A DNA stretch of 64,000 bases from Thalassobaculum sp965228445. Lineage in GTDB: Bacteria; Pseudomonadota; Alphaproteobacteria; Thalassobaculales; Thalassobaculaceae. The notes beneath the pieces are model-generated. The model was not told where the DNA came from, ran no database searches, and worked only from the letters and a program-made list of their open reading frames with translations. Positions 8,025 through 16,318 of this stretch are shown here, piece by piece. The stretch covers positions 1,488,001 to 1,552,000 of the forward strand of contig OZ245813.1 of assembly GCA_965228445.1 (NCBI GenBank), read 5' to 3'. The position numbers and the translations under genes are program-made. How positions within the stretch are numbered: the stretch's first letter is position 1; every line of letters begins with the position of its first letter.

Positions 8025-9548
8025 ATGGCGATCACGCTGGTTCCCGGTGAGGCGACCCTCGACACGCTGGAGCAGGTCTGGCGCAGCGACGCCCCCGTCG
8101 GTCTCGACCCCGCCGCCCGGTCCGGCGTGGAGGCCGCGGCCGCCCTGGTCCGCAAGGCCGCCTCGGAGGACGCCGCCGTCTATGGCGTCAACACCGGCTT
8201 CGGCAAGCTGGCCACCGTCAAGATCAGGCCGGCCGACACCGCTACACTGCAGCGCAACCTGATCCTCAGCCATTGCTGCGGCGTCGGCGACACCCTCGAC
8301 CCGGCCACCACCCGGCTGATGATGGCGCTGAAGCTGCTGTCGCTCGGCCGCGGCGCCTCCGGCGTGCCGTGGAGCACCGTGCAGCTCATCCAGGACATGC
8401 TGGGCGCCGGCGTGCTGCCGGTCGTCCCGGACCAGGGCTCGGTCGGCGCCTCGGGCGACCTTGCCCCGCTGGCCCATATGGCTGCCGCTATGATCGGCGA
8501 AGGCACAGCCATTTATGACGGCGAGACCCTGCCGGCCGCCGAGGCGCTGAAACGCGCCGGTCTCGCCCCCATCGTGCTCGGCCCGAAGGAAGGGCTGGCG
8601 CTGATCAACGGCACCCAGTTCTCCACCGCCTTCGCCCTCACCGGCCTGTTCCGAGCCTGGCGCAACGCCCGGGCCGCCGTGGTGTCCTCGTCTCTGTCGA
8701 CCGACGCGATCATGGGCTCCACCGCCCCGCTGGTCGACGCGATCCATACCCTGCGCGGTCATCGAGGCCAGATCGATGTCGCCCGCGCCCAGGCCTTCCT
8801 GATGGCCGGCAGCGCGATCCGCGAAAGCCACCGCGAGGGCGACACCCGCGTCCAGGACCCCTACTGCATCCGCTGCCAAGCCCAGGTCACCGGCGCCGCC
8901 GTCGACCTGCTGCGTTTCGCCGGCCGAACCCTGGAGACCGAGGCCAATGCGGTGACCGACAACCCGCTGGTGCTGGTGGAGGAAGGGCTGATCGTCTCCG
9001 GCGGCAACTTCCACGCCGAGCCGGTGGGCTTCGCCGCCGACCAGATCGCGCTCGCCGTGGCCGAGATCGGCGCCATCGCCCAGCGCCGGGTGGCGCTGAT
9101 GGTCGATCCGACGCTGAGCTTCGACCTGCCGCCCTTCCTCACTCCCGATCCGGGCCTCAATTCCGGCCTGATGATCGCCGAGGTCACCACCGCCGCGCTG
9201 ATGAGCGAGAACAAGCACATGGCCAATCCGTGCACCACGGATTCCACGCCGACCTCCGCCAATCAGGAGGACCATGTGAGCATGGCCGCCCATGGCGCGC
9301 GGCGGCTGGCCAAGATGAACGCCAACCTGAACGTCATCCTCGGCGTGGAGCTGATGTGCGCCGCCCAGGGCATCGAGTTCCGCGCCCCGCTGGAGACCAG
9401 CCCGGCCCTGGTATCGGTGATGAAGCTCGTGCGCGCGGCCGTCCCCGCCATCGTCGAGGACCGGCTGCTTGCCCCGGACATCCAGGCCGCCGCCGCGCTC
9501 GTCGCCGACGGGGCGCTGATCGCCGATGTCGACCTTCCCGCCACCTGA
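8025..9548 (+). CDS. hutH: histidine ammonia-lyase
   Basis: Catalyses the first step of histidine degradation, histidine to trans-urocanate plus ammonia, in the cytoplasm as a homotetramer. The protein has 507 residues, normal for HutH. The Ala142-Ser143-Gly144 triad that cyclises into the MIO electrophile sits in the signature GSVGASGDLAPLAHM, and the N-terminal segment YGVNTGFGKLA is conserved. The C-terminal region has the conserved segment STPTSANQEDHVSM. The gene starts with ATG after the repeat cluster and a HutC-like operator, and hutU follows 15 bases downstream, so the two form a transcription unit. No missing residues were seen. Confidence 0.97.
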   Translation: MAITLVPGEATLDTLEQVWRSDAPVGLDPAARSGVEAAAALVRKAASEDAAVYGVNTGFGKLATVKIRPADTATLQRNLILSHCCGVGDTLDPATTRLMMALKLLSLGRGASGVPWSTVQLIQDMLGAGVLPVVPDQGSVGASGDLAPLAHMAAAMIGEGTAIYDGETLPAAEALKRAGLAPIVLGPKEGLALINGTQFSTAFALTGLFRAWRNARAAVVSSSLSTDAIMGSTAPLVDAIHTLRGHRGQIDVARAQAFLMAGSAIRESHREGDTRVQDPYCIRCQAQVTGAAVDLLRFAGRTLETEANAVTDNPLVLVEEGLIVSGGNFHAEPVGFAADQIALAVAEIGAIAQRRVALMVDPTLSFDLPPFLTPDPGLNSGLMIAEVTTAALMSENKHMANPCTTDSTPTSANQEDHVSMAAHGARRLAKMNANLNVILGVELMCAAQGIEFRAPLETSPALVSVMKLVRAAVPAIVEDRLLAPDIQAAAALVADGALIADVDLPAT

Positions 9549-9563
9549 CCCGGAGGTGATGCC

Positions 9564-11234
9564 ATGACTAACGCCCGCCACAACATCCGCGACGTCTATC
9601 CCGACACCGGCACGCAGATCACCGCCAAGTCCTGGCTGACCGAGGCACCGATGCGGATGCTGATGAACAACCTGCATCCCGACGTGGCGGAGAACCCGCA
9701 CGAGCTTGTGGTCTATGGCGGCATCGGCCGGGCGGCGCGCACCTGGGAGGATTTCGACCGGATCGTCGCCAGCCTGAAGAGCCTGGAGGACGACGAGACC
9801 CTGCTGGTGCAGTCGGGCAAGCCGGTCGGCATCTTCCGCACCCATGCCGACGCGCCGCGGGTGCTGATCGCCAATTCCAACATCGTGCCGCACTGGGCGA
9901 CCTGGGATCACTTCAACGATCTCGATCGCAAGGGGCTGATGATGTACGGCCAGATGACGGCCGGCTCGTGGATCTATATCGGCTCCCAGGGGATCGTGCA
10001 GGGCACCTACGAGACCTTCGCCGAGGCCGGGCGCCAGCATTACGGCGGCGACCTGACCGGCCGCTGGATCCTGACCGGCGGGCTCGGCGGCATGGGCGGC
10101 GCCCAGCCGCTGGCCGCGGTCTTCGCCGGCGCCTGCTGCCTGGCGGTGGAATGCGACGAGACCCGCGCCGATTTCCGCCTGCGTACCCGCTACGTGGACG
10201 AGAAGACCCACTCGCTCGACGAGGCGCTGGCGATGATCGAGCGCTGGACGAAGGCCGGCGAGGCCAAGTCCGTCGCGCTGATCGGCAATGCCGCCGACGT
10301 GTTCCCGGAGCTGGTCCGGCGTGGCGTGACGCCGGACATCGTCACCGACCAGACCAGCGCCCACGACCCGATCAACGGCTATCTGCCGAAGGGATGGACG
10401 GTGGCCGAATGGCGGGCCAAGCGCGAGACCGCGCCGAAGGAGGTGGAGAAGGCCGCCCGCGCCTCCATGAAAGAGCACGTAGCAGCGATGGTCGACTTCT
10501 GGAACGCCGGGGTGCCGACCCTCGACTACGGCAACAACATCCGCCAGGTCGCGCTGGAGGAAGGGCTGGAGAACGCCTTCGCCTTCCCCGGCTTCGTGCC
10601 GGCCTATATCCGCCCGTTGTTCTGCCGCGGCATCGGACCGTTCCGCTGGTGCGCGCTGTCCGGCGACCCAGAGGACATCTACAAGACCGACGCCAAGGTG
10701 AAGGAGCTGACCGACGACCCGCACCTGCACCAGTGGCTCGACATGGCGCGCGAGCGGATCAGCTTCCAGGGTCTTCCGGCCCGGATCTGCTGGGTCGGGC
10801 TCGGGGTGCGCCACAAGCTCGGCCTCGCCTTCAACGAGATGGTACGCACCGGCGAGCTCAAAGCGCCCGTCGTCATCGGCCGCGACCACCTGGACAGCGG
10901 CTCCGTCGCCAGCCCGAACCGGGAAACCGAGGCGATGAAGGACGGCAGCGACGCGGTCTCCGACTGGCCGCTGCTGAACGCCCTGCTGAACACCGCGTCG
11001 GGCGCCACCTGGGTCAGCCTGCACCACGGCGGGGGGGTCGGCATCGGCTTCAGCCAGCACGCCGGCATGGTGATCTGCTGCGACGGCACCGAAGCGGCCG
11101 ACCGGCGTCTGGAGCGTGTCCTGTGGAACGACCCGGCCAGCGGCGTGATGCGCCATGCGGATGCGGGGTACGAGATCGCGGTGGAGTGCGCGCGGGAGCA
11201 CCAGTTGCGGCTGCCGGGGATTCTGGGGGAGTAG
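9564..11234 (+). CDS. hutU: urocanate hydratase
   Basis: Converts urocanate to imidazolonepropionate using tightly bound NAD+ as electrophile, the second step of the Hut pathway. It has 556 residues, the usual length. It shows the family N-terminus (GTQITAKSWLTEAPMRMLMNNL), a Gly-rich NAD-binding stretch GGLGGMGGAQP, the segment ARICWVGLG with Cys409 at the position of the conserved active-site cysteine, and the C-terminal HHGGGVGIGFSQHAGMV signature. A GGAGGTG ribosome site precedes the ATG. The next Hut genes (hutI, hutG or hutF) are not in the window. Downstream are more palindromic repeats and then the convergent hutC. Confidence 0.97.
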   Translation: MTNARHNIRDVYPDTGTQITAKSWLTEAPMRMLMNNLHPDVAENPHELVVYGGIGRAARTWEDFDRIVASLKSLEDDETLLVQSGKPVGIFRTHADAPRVLIANSNIVPHWATWDHFNDLDRKGLMMYGQMTAGSWIYIGSQGIVQGTYETFAEAGRQHYGGDLTGRWILTGGLGGMGGAQPLAAVFAGACCLAVECDETRADFRLRTRYVDEKTHSLDEALAMIERWTKAGEAKSVALIGNAADVFPELVRRGVTPDIVTDQTSAHDPINGYLPKGWTVAEWRAKRETAPKEVEKAARASMKEHVAAMVDFWNAGVPTLDYGNNIRQVALEEGLENAFAFPGFVPAYIRPLFCRGIGPFRWCALSGDPEDIYKTDAKVKELTDDPHLHQWLDMARERISFQGLPARICWVGLGVRHKLGLAFNEMVRTGELKAPVVIGRDHLDSGSVASPNRETEAMKDGSDAVSDWPLLNALLNTASGATWVSLHHGGGVGIGFSQHAGMVICCDGTEAADRRLERVLWNDPASGVMRHADAGYEIAVECAREHQLRLPGILGE

Positions 11235-11265
11235 GCCGCCCGGACGTCATACGCCCGCCCCGTCG

Positions 11266-11330
11266 TCCTGACGAAAGTCAGGATCTGCGGTGCACGGGCG
11301 TCTGAGCGTTGATCCTGACGTGCGTCAGGA
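11266..11330 (+). repeat. palindromic repeat pair downstream of hutU
   Basis: Two hairpins of the same family as those before hutH lie between the convergent hutU and hutC genes: TCCTGAC-GAAA-GTCAGGA at 11266-11283 and TCCTGAC-GTGC-GTCAGGA at 11313-11330. The sequence GTCAGGATCTGCGGTGCAC at 11277-11295 is identical to 7864-7882. They could also help end transcription from both sides, although no T-run follows. Confidence 0.7.
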
Positions 11331-11358
11331 AGACGGGTGTGGGCTGGGAGTGAGGGCC

Positions 11359-12060
11359 CTACCGCCGCTCGGACTTCAGGGAGAACAGCGCGCCCGGATG
11401 CAGCATGGAGGCGTGGGTGATCGGACGGTCGCCCAACCGCGACACGCGGTCGATCCGCAGCAGCGCCGTTCCCAGCGCCACCTCCAGCGCCTCCGCCGCC
11501 TTCGCATCGGCGGCCAGGGCCGAGATCTCGTGGTCGACGCCGGTATAGGGCACATTCTCCAGCAGCCAGTGATTGGCGCTGACGGTCGCGAAATCGACCT
11601 CCAGCGCCGCCGGCACCTGTTCCAGATTGATCCAGCGGGTGTCGTGCTGGAACACCCTGCCATCGGCCCAGTGGCGGCCGACCACGTTCAGGTGCCGCTC
11701 GCCCTTCCCGGTCCCCAGCGTGTCGGCGAGGGCGGCGGCCGGGGCGGCGTGACGTCGCGACAACAGCTCGTAGCGATAGGCGAAGCCCCTGCCCTCGATC
11801 TCCTCGCGCACCGAGGGAATGCGGATCAGCACGCCGCCGCTGTCCCGGGGCGCAACCTGGGTTCCGGCCCGGCGACGTCGCACCACCAGGCCCTCGTCCG
11901 CCAGTTCGCGCAGGGCCCGGTGGGCGGTCAGGCGCGAGCAGTTGTACTCGGCGGCGAGCTGCTCCTCGCCCGGCACCATGTCGCCGGCCAGCAGCGCCCC
12001 GGACTCGATCTTCGCCCGCAGCGCGTCCTTCACAAGCTGATAGATCGGCGTATCCGCCAC
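11359..12060 (-). CDS. hutC: histidine utilization repressor, GntR/HutC family
   Basis: GntR-family repressor of 233 residues, expected to release DNA on binding urocanate. The N-terminal winged helix (residues 5-72) contains the recognition region EYNCSRLTAHRALRELADEGLVVRR, and the rest is a UTRA ligand-binding domain typical of HutC (segments RHWADGRVFQHDTRWINLE and THASMLHPGALFSL). The gene starts with GTG. A palindromic operator-like site overlaps the region immediately upstream of the start, suggesting autoregulation. It is convergent with hutU and 51 bases from the cydB-associated small gene. Confidence 0.92.
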   Translation of the reverse strand: MADTPIYQLVKDALRAKIESGALLAGDMVPGEEQLAAEYNCSRLTAHRALRELADEGLVVRRRRAGTQVAPRDSGGVLIRIPSVREEIEGRGFAYRYELLSRRHAAPAAALADTLGTGKGERHLNVVGRHWADGRVFQHDTRWINLEQVPAALEVDFATVSANHWLLENVPYTGVDHEISALAADAKAAEALEVALGTALLRIDRVSRLGDRPITHASMLHPGALFSLKSERR

Positions 12061-12063
12061 GGC

Positions 12064-12079
12064 ATTTGTCTTTACAAAT
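12064..12079. promoter_or_regulatory. candidate HutC autoregulatory operator
   Basis: Perfect inverted repeat ATTTGT-CTTT-ACAAAT, immediately before the GTG start of hutC. It has the same TGT-N4-ACA skeleton as the palindrome upstream of hutH, so one protein could plausibly bind both. A repressor bound here would block initiation at hutC itself. Confidence 0.55.
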
Positions 12080-12111
12080 TGAGACCGCCTACCGGTATAG
12101 GCGCTGCGGGA

Positions 12112-12243
12112 TCAGGGCGCCAGCACCAGCTTGATCACCAGCCCGACCACGCCGACCGTCGCCACGCCCGCCAGCCACAACGCGATGAACCAGCCCAGCC
12201 GCGTCAGCCGGCTGCCGTCGCGGGGACCGAACTTGCCGCTCAA
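12112..12243 (-). CDS. DUF2474 small membrane protein of cytochrome bd oxidase
   Basis: A 43-residue protein with one hydrophobic helix (WFIALWLAGVATVGVVGLVIKLVL), matching the DUF2474 pattern of small proteins encoded after cioB/cydB. Such CydX-like subunits stabilise the oxidase. The start is a TTG that overlaps the cydB stop in the four bases TTGA, which is translational coupling equivalent to an ATGA overlap. It is too short for most gene callers. It ends 51 bases before the hutC start region. Confidence 0.8.
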   Translation of the reverse strand: MSGKFGPRDGSRLTRLGWFIALWLAGVATVGVVGLVIKLVLAP

Positions 12244-13244
12244 TGGTAGCCGTCCCCGGCCCGGACCTTCCCCCGAAACACGCTGTAGGCGTAGATCGTG
12301 TAGGCCAGGATGATCGGCAGCAGCACGGCGGTCCCGACCAGCAGGAAGCCGAGGCTCTCGTCCGGCGCGGCCGCGTCCCAGATCGAGACCGAGGGTGGGA
12401 CGATGTTGGGGTAGAAGCTGATGCCCAGCCCGACGAAGCACAGCACGAACAGGATCTGCGCCGAGATGAAGGGCTGATGGTCGCGCCGACGGAGCAGGCC
12501 CCAGGCCAGGCTCAGCACCGTCAACCCGGTGAGGATCGGCACAGGCGCCGTCAGGAACAGGCCCGGCGTGGAGAACCAGCGCTCCATGAACACCGGATCC
12601 AGGAACGGGGTCCACAGACTGACCGCGCCGACCATCGCCACCGTGCCGATCGCCGCCGGCCAGGCCAGGCGGAAGCCATGCGCCTGCACCCCGTCCTCGG
12701 TCTTCATGATCAGCCAGGTGGCGCCCAGCAGGGCGTAGCCGATCACGACGGCGACACCGCAGAGCAGGCTGAACGGCGTCAGCCAGTCCCACCAGCCGCC
12801 GGCATAGGCGCGGTTCTCGACCTCGATCCCCTGGACCAGGGCGCCGAGGATGATGCCCTGGGACAGGGCGGCGACGAGCGAGCCGAGCGTGAAGGACCAG
12901 TCCCACACCCGCTTCCAGCGCACCGTCTTCCAGCGGAACTCGAAGGCCACGCCGCGGAACACCAGGCCCAGCAGCATGGCGGTCACCGGTGCGTAGACCG
13001 CCGGCATCACCACTGCATAGGCCAGCGGGAAGACGGCGAACAGCCCGCCGCCGCCCAGCACGAGCCAGGTCTCGTTGCCGTCCCAGACCGGGGCGACGGT
13101 GTTCATGGCCACGTCCCGCTCCTCCTCGTCCGAGAGGAACGGGAAGAGCAGTCCGATGCCGAGGTCGAACCCGTCGAGGACGACGTAGAGCAGCACGGCG
13201 GTGGCGATCAGCAGGGCCCAGATCAGGGCGAGGTCGAGTTCCAT
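12240..13244 (-). CDS. cydB: cytochrome bd ubiquinol oxidase subunit II
   Basis: Membrane subunit II (334 residues, about eight to nine helices) of the bd-type quinol oxidase, which reduces oxygen to water without pumping protons. It begins with the family segment LIWALLIATAVLLYVVLDGFDLGIG and contains the PVWDGNETWLVLGGGGLFAVFP signature. It starts five bases after the cydA stop and overlaps the downstream DUF2474 gene by four bases. Its combination with a short-Q-loop cydA and a DUF2474 partner points to the cyanide-insensitive (CioAB) branch. Confidence 0.95.
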   Translation of the reverse strand: MELDLALIWALLIATAVLLYVVLDGFDLGIGLLFPFLSDEEERDVAMNTVAPVWDGNETWLVLGGGGLFAVFPLAYAVVMPAVYAPVTAMLLGLVFRGVAFEFRWKTVRWKRVWDWSFTLGSLVAALSQGIILGALVQGIEVENRAYAGGWWDWLTPFSLLCGVAVVIGYALLGATWLIMKTEDGVQAHGFRLAWPAAIGTVAMVGAVSLWTPFLDPVFMERWFSTPGLFLTAPVPILTGLTVLSLAWGLLRRRDHQPFISAQILFVLCFVGLGISFYPNIVPPSVSIWDAAAPDESLGFLLVGTAVLLPIILAYTIYAYSVFRGKVRAGDGYH

Positions 13245-13249
13245 GACGA

Positions 13250-14656
13250 TCAGTCCTCCCCTGCGATGCCGGATGCGGGCGTTCCGGCCTGGGCCAGGCC
13301 CGCGGCGCGCACCGGCTGGTCCTCGTTGAGGCCGGGTTCGTTATCGTGCGGGGCGGCGTTCATCGACCGCAGCACGTAGTAGACGCCGGCGCCGAACACC
13401 AGGAAGTAGACCACGATGAAGGCGAGCAGCGAGGTCGCCACCGCGGGCGCATCCATCGGCGACGCCGAGTCGGCGGTGCGCAGCAGCCCGTAGACCGTCC
13501 AGGGCTGGCGCCCCATCTCGGTGGTCACCCAGCCGGCCAGCACGGCGACGAAGCCGGACGGCCCCATCACGATCGACAGACGGTGCAGCAGGCCCGGCTC
13601 GTAGAGCGTCCCGCGCCAGCGCCGCCACAGCGCCCAGAGGCCGATCGCCACCATCGCGAAGCCGATCGCCACCATCACCCGGAAGGTCCAGAACAGCACG
13701 GTGGCGTTCGGCCGGTCCTCGCGCGGCCACTCCTCCAGACCCTGGAGAAAGCCGTCGGGATCGTGTTTCAGGATCAGACTGCCGAGCTTGGGGATCCCAA
13801 TGGCGTAGCGCAGCTCCTCCGCCTCCATGTCGGGCCAGCCGAACAGATAGAGCGGCGCGCCGGTCTGGGACTCGAAATGGCCCTCCATGGCGGCGATCTT
13901 CGCCGGCTGGTGCTCCAGCGTGTTCAGGCCGTGCAGGTCGCCGGCCACGATCTGGATCGGCGCCACCACGGCGGCCATCCACATGGCCATGGAGAACATC
14001 AGCCTTGCCGGCCGGTTGTCCCGGTTCCGCAGCAGGTGCAGCGCACCGACCGCCCCGACCACGAAGGCCGTCGTCAGGTAGGCTGCCAGCACCATGTGCA
14101 CGAGCCGGTAGGGGAAGGAGGGGTTGAATACCACCTGCCACCAGTCGGCCGGCACGAACTGGCCCGCGTCGTTGATGGCGTAGCCCGCCGGGGTGTGCAT
14201 CCAGCTGTTCACGCTCAGGATCCAGAAGGCGGAGATGAAGGTGCCGATCGCCACCATCAGGGTGGCGGCGAAATGCAGCTTCTTGCCGACCCGCTTCAGC
14301 CCGAACAGCATGATCCCGAGGAACCCGGCCTCCAGGAAGAAGGCGGACAGCACCTCGTATCCCATCAGCGGGCCGAGCACCGGGCCGGTCTTGTCGGAGA
14401 ACACGCTCCAGTTCGTGCCGAACTGGTAGCTCATGACGATGCCCGACACGACGCCCATGCCGAAGGCGACGGCGAAGATCTTCAGCCAGTACTGGAAGGT
14501 GTCGATATAGACCTGTCGGCCGGTCGCCAGCCACAGCCCCTCGAGCACCGCCAGATAGGAGGCGAGCCCGATGGAGAAGGCCGGAAAAACGATGTGGAAG
14601 GACACCGTGAAGGCGAACTGAAACCGGGCCAGGTCGATGGCGAGCGGCAGATCCAT
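13250..14656 (-). CDS. cydA: cytochrome bd ubiquinol oxidase subunit I (CIO-like)
   Basis: Heme-bearing subunit I, 468 residues. The N-terminus LARFQFAFTVSFHIVFPAF carries the high-spin heme ligand His21, and the quinol-site signature GWVTTEMGRQPW is present. The total length is short compared with the roughly 520 residues of E. coli CydA, as expected for the short-Q-loop, cyanide-insensitive type. I chose the ATG at 14656 because GAGGAG lies eight bases upstream; the GTG nine bases earlier sits directly on that site. It lies downstream of livF with a 193-base gap, so it probably has its own promoter there; no FNR box was seen in that gap. Confidence 0.95.
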   Translation of the reverse strand: MDLPLAIDLARFQFAFTVSFHIVFPAFSIGLASYLAVLEGLWLATGRQVYIDTFQYWLKIFAVAFGMGVVSGIVMSYQFGTNWSVFSDKTGPVLGPLMGYEVLSAFFLEAGFLGIMLFGLKRVGKKLHFAATLMVAIGTFISAFWILSVNSWMHTPAGYAINDAGQFVPADWWQVVFNPSFPYRLVHMVLAAYLTTAFVVGAVGALHLLRNRDNRPARLMFSMAMWMAAVVAPIQIVAGDLHGLNTLEHQPAKIAAMEGHFESQTGAPLYLFGWPDMEAEELRYAIGIPKLGSLILKHDPDGFLQGLEEWPREDRPNATVLFWTFRVMVAIGFAMVAIGLWALWRRWRGTLYEPGLLHRLSIVMGPSGFVAVLAGWVTTEMGRQPWTVYGLLRTADSASPMDAPAVATSLLAFIVVYFLVFGAGVYYVLRSMNAAPHDNEPGLNEDQPVRAAGLAQAGTPASGIAGED

Positions 14657-14849
14657 GCTCCGCACTCCTCGATGGTTGTCGCCGGCCCGACGGCCCGCGG
14701 TGATCCCCCTCGTCGCGCCGATGACCTAGAGCCGCAGCCCTGCCCGGTCCATGCGGCGTTTCATCACCGCGACACTTTTGCCACCATACCACGGCGCATG
14801 CCCGATTGAGACGCCACGACGAAACATGCGTCCACGGGCCGGGCGGCGC

Positions 14850-15566
14850 TCACACGTGCAGATACTTCTCGATCACCGCCCCGTCGGCGCGGAAGGCGGC
14901 GGTGTCGCCCTCCCAGACCACATGGCCCTTCTCCACCACCGTGTGCCGGTCGGCCAGCGCCAGCAGGGCGGAGACGTTCTTGTCGATCACCAGGATCGCC
15001 TGGCCCTCGCCTTTCAGGGTCGCCAGCACCCGCCAGATCTCCTCGCGGATCAGCGGCGCCAGGCCTTCCGTCGCCTCGTCCAGGATCAGCAGGCGCGGGT
15101 TCGTCATCAACGCGCGGCCGACCGCCAGCATCTGCTGCTCGCCTCCCGACAGTGAGCCGCCCATCTGCCGCCGCCGCTCGCCCAAGCGCGGGAACAGCGC
15201 CAGCACCTCGGCCAGGCCCCAGCGCGGCGCGCCCGTCCCCTGACGGTTGGCGGCGGTGGCGATCAGGTTCTCCTCCACCGTCAGGGTCGGGAAGATCTGC
15301 CGCCCCTCCGGCACCAGGCCGAGGCCGCATCGAGCGATCTCATGCGGCGGGCGGCCGCGCATGTCTTCCCCGGCGATCAGCACACGACCGCCGGTCGGCG
15401 GCAGCAGGCCCATCACCGCCCGGATCGTCGTGGTCTTGCCCATGCCGTTGCGGCCCATCAGGGTGACGACCTCCCCCGCATGGATGGTCAGCGCCATGCC
15501 GAACAGCACCGGGGCGGGCCCGTAGCCGGCGGTCAGGTCCGCCACTTCCAGCAGCGGGGCGGTCAT
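14850..15566 (-). CDS. livF: branched-chain amino-acid-type ABC transporter ATPase LivF
   Basis: One of two ATPase subunits of a Liv (HAAT) importer, 238 residues. Walker A is GRNGMGKT (38-45), the ABC signature is LSGGEQQMLAVGRAL, Walker B is LLILDEATEGL, and there is no long C-terminal domain, as usual for LivF. The start codon overlaps the livG stop as ATGA. It is the last gene of the operon running from the binding protein at 19459. Substrate is a branched-chain amino acid, amide or related compound; not resolvable here. Confidence 0.93.
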   Translation of the reverse strand: MTAPLLEVADLTAGYGPAPVLFGMALTIHAGEVVTLMGRNGMGKTTTIRAVMGLLPPTGGRVLIAGEDMRGRPPHEIARCGLGLVPEGRQIFPTLTVEENLIATAANRQGTGAPRWGLAEVLALFPRLGERRRQMGGSLSGGEQQMLAVGRALMTNPRLLILDEATEGLAPLIREEIWRVLATLKGEGQAILVIDKNVSALLALADRHTVVEKGHVVWEGDTAAFRADGAVIEKYLHV

Positions 15567-16318
15567 AGGATCTCCTCCTCGCCCAGATAGGCCGAGCGGA
15601 CCTCCGGATCGGCGCGGATCGCCTCGGGCGGCCCCTCGGCGATCACCCTTCCGTAGACCAGCACCGAGATCGTATCGGCCAGGGCGAAGACCGCGGCCAT
15701 GTCGTGCTCGACCAGCAGGATGGTGAAGCGGCCGCGCAGTCCCTCCAGGGTCTCGGTCAGGCGGGCGGTCTCCTCATGGGTGGTGCCGGCCATCGGCTCG
15801 TCGAGCAGCAGCACCTTCGGGTCTGTCGCCAGCGCCATGGCGATCTCCAGCGCCCGCTTCTCCCCATGGCTCAGCGCGCCGGCCAGGATCTGCGCCCGGT
15901 CGGCGAGCCCGACGGTCTCCAGGCAGGCCATGGCCCGTTCGGTCAGCGCCGTCTCACGGGCGACCGGACGGAAGAAGCGGAAACTGTGCCCGGCATGGGC
16001 CTGAGCGGCAACCGCGACGTTGTCCAGGGTGGAGAAACCCGGCAGCACGTTGGTGATCTGAAACGACCGCGCCAGCCCGAGATGGGACCGGGTATGGATC
16101 GGCTGGTCCGTGATGGCGCGACCATCAAGAATGATGCTGCCGGCATCGGGGGTGACCTGGCCGCCGATCTGGTTGATCAGCGTCGTCTTTCCGGCACCGT
16201 TCGGACCGATAACAGCGTGAATGGCCCCGCGCTTCACCGCCAGGTTGACGCCGTCGGTGACAGTGAGGGCTCCGTAACTTTTCCTAAGGCCGGCGATTTC
16301 CAGGATCGGGTCAGCCAT
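15563..16318 (-). CDS. livG: branched-chain amino-acid-type ABC transporter ATPase LivG
   Basis: Second ATPase subunit, 251 residues. Walker A is GPNGAGKT (38-45), signature LSHGEKRALEIAMAL, Walker B VLLLDEPMAGTT, and the LivG-typical insertion around HLGLARSFQITNVLPGFSTLDNV is present. I chose the ATG at 16318, which overlaps the livM stop by eight bases; the longer reading to 16363 lies inside livM. It is coupled to livF downstream by ATGA. Confidence 0.93.
   Translation of the reverse strand: MADPILEIAGLRKSYGALTVTDGVNLAVKRGAIHAVIGPNGAGKTTLINQIGGQVTPDAGSIILDGRAITDQPIHTRSHLGLARSFQITNVLPGFSTLDNVAVAAQAHAGHSFRFFRPVARETALTERAMACLETVGLADRAQILAGALSHGEKRALEIAMALATDPKVLLLDEPMAGTTHEETARLTETLEGLRGRFTILLVEHDMAAVFALADTISVLVYGRVIAEGPPEAIRADPEVRSAYLGEEEIL

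Noticed and set aside
7944..11201. 1085-residue minus-strand frame opposite hutH and hutU
   Set aside because: It covers two well-defined Hut enzymes and has a low-complexity His/Gly/Arg/Val composition.
14657..14849. FNR box upstream of cydA
   Set aside because: No TTGAT-N4-ATCAA-like sequence is present in this gap.
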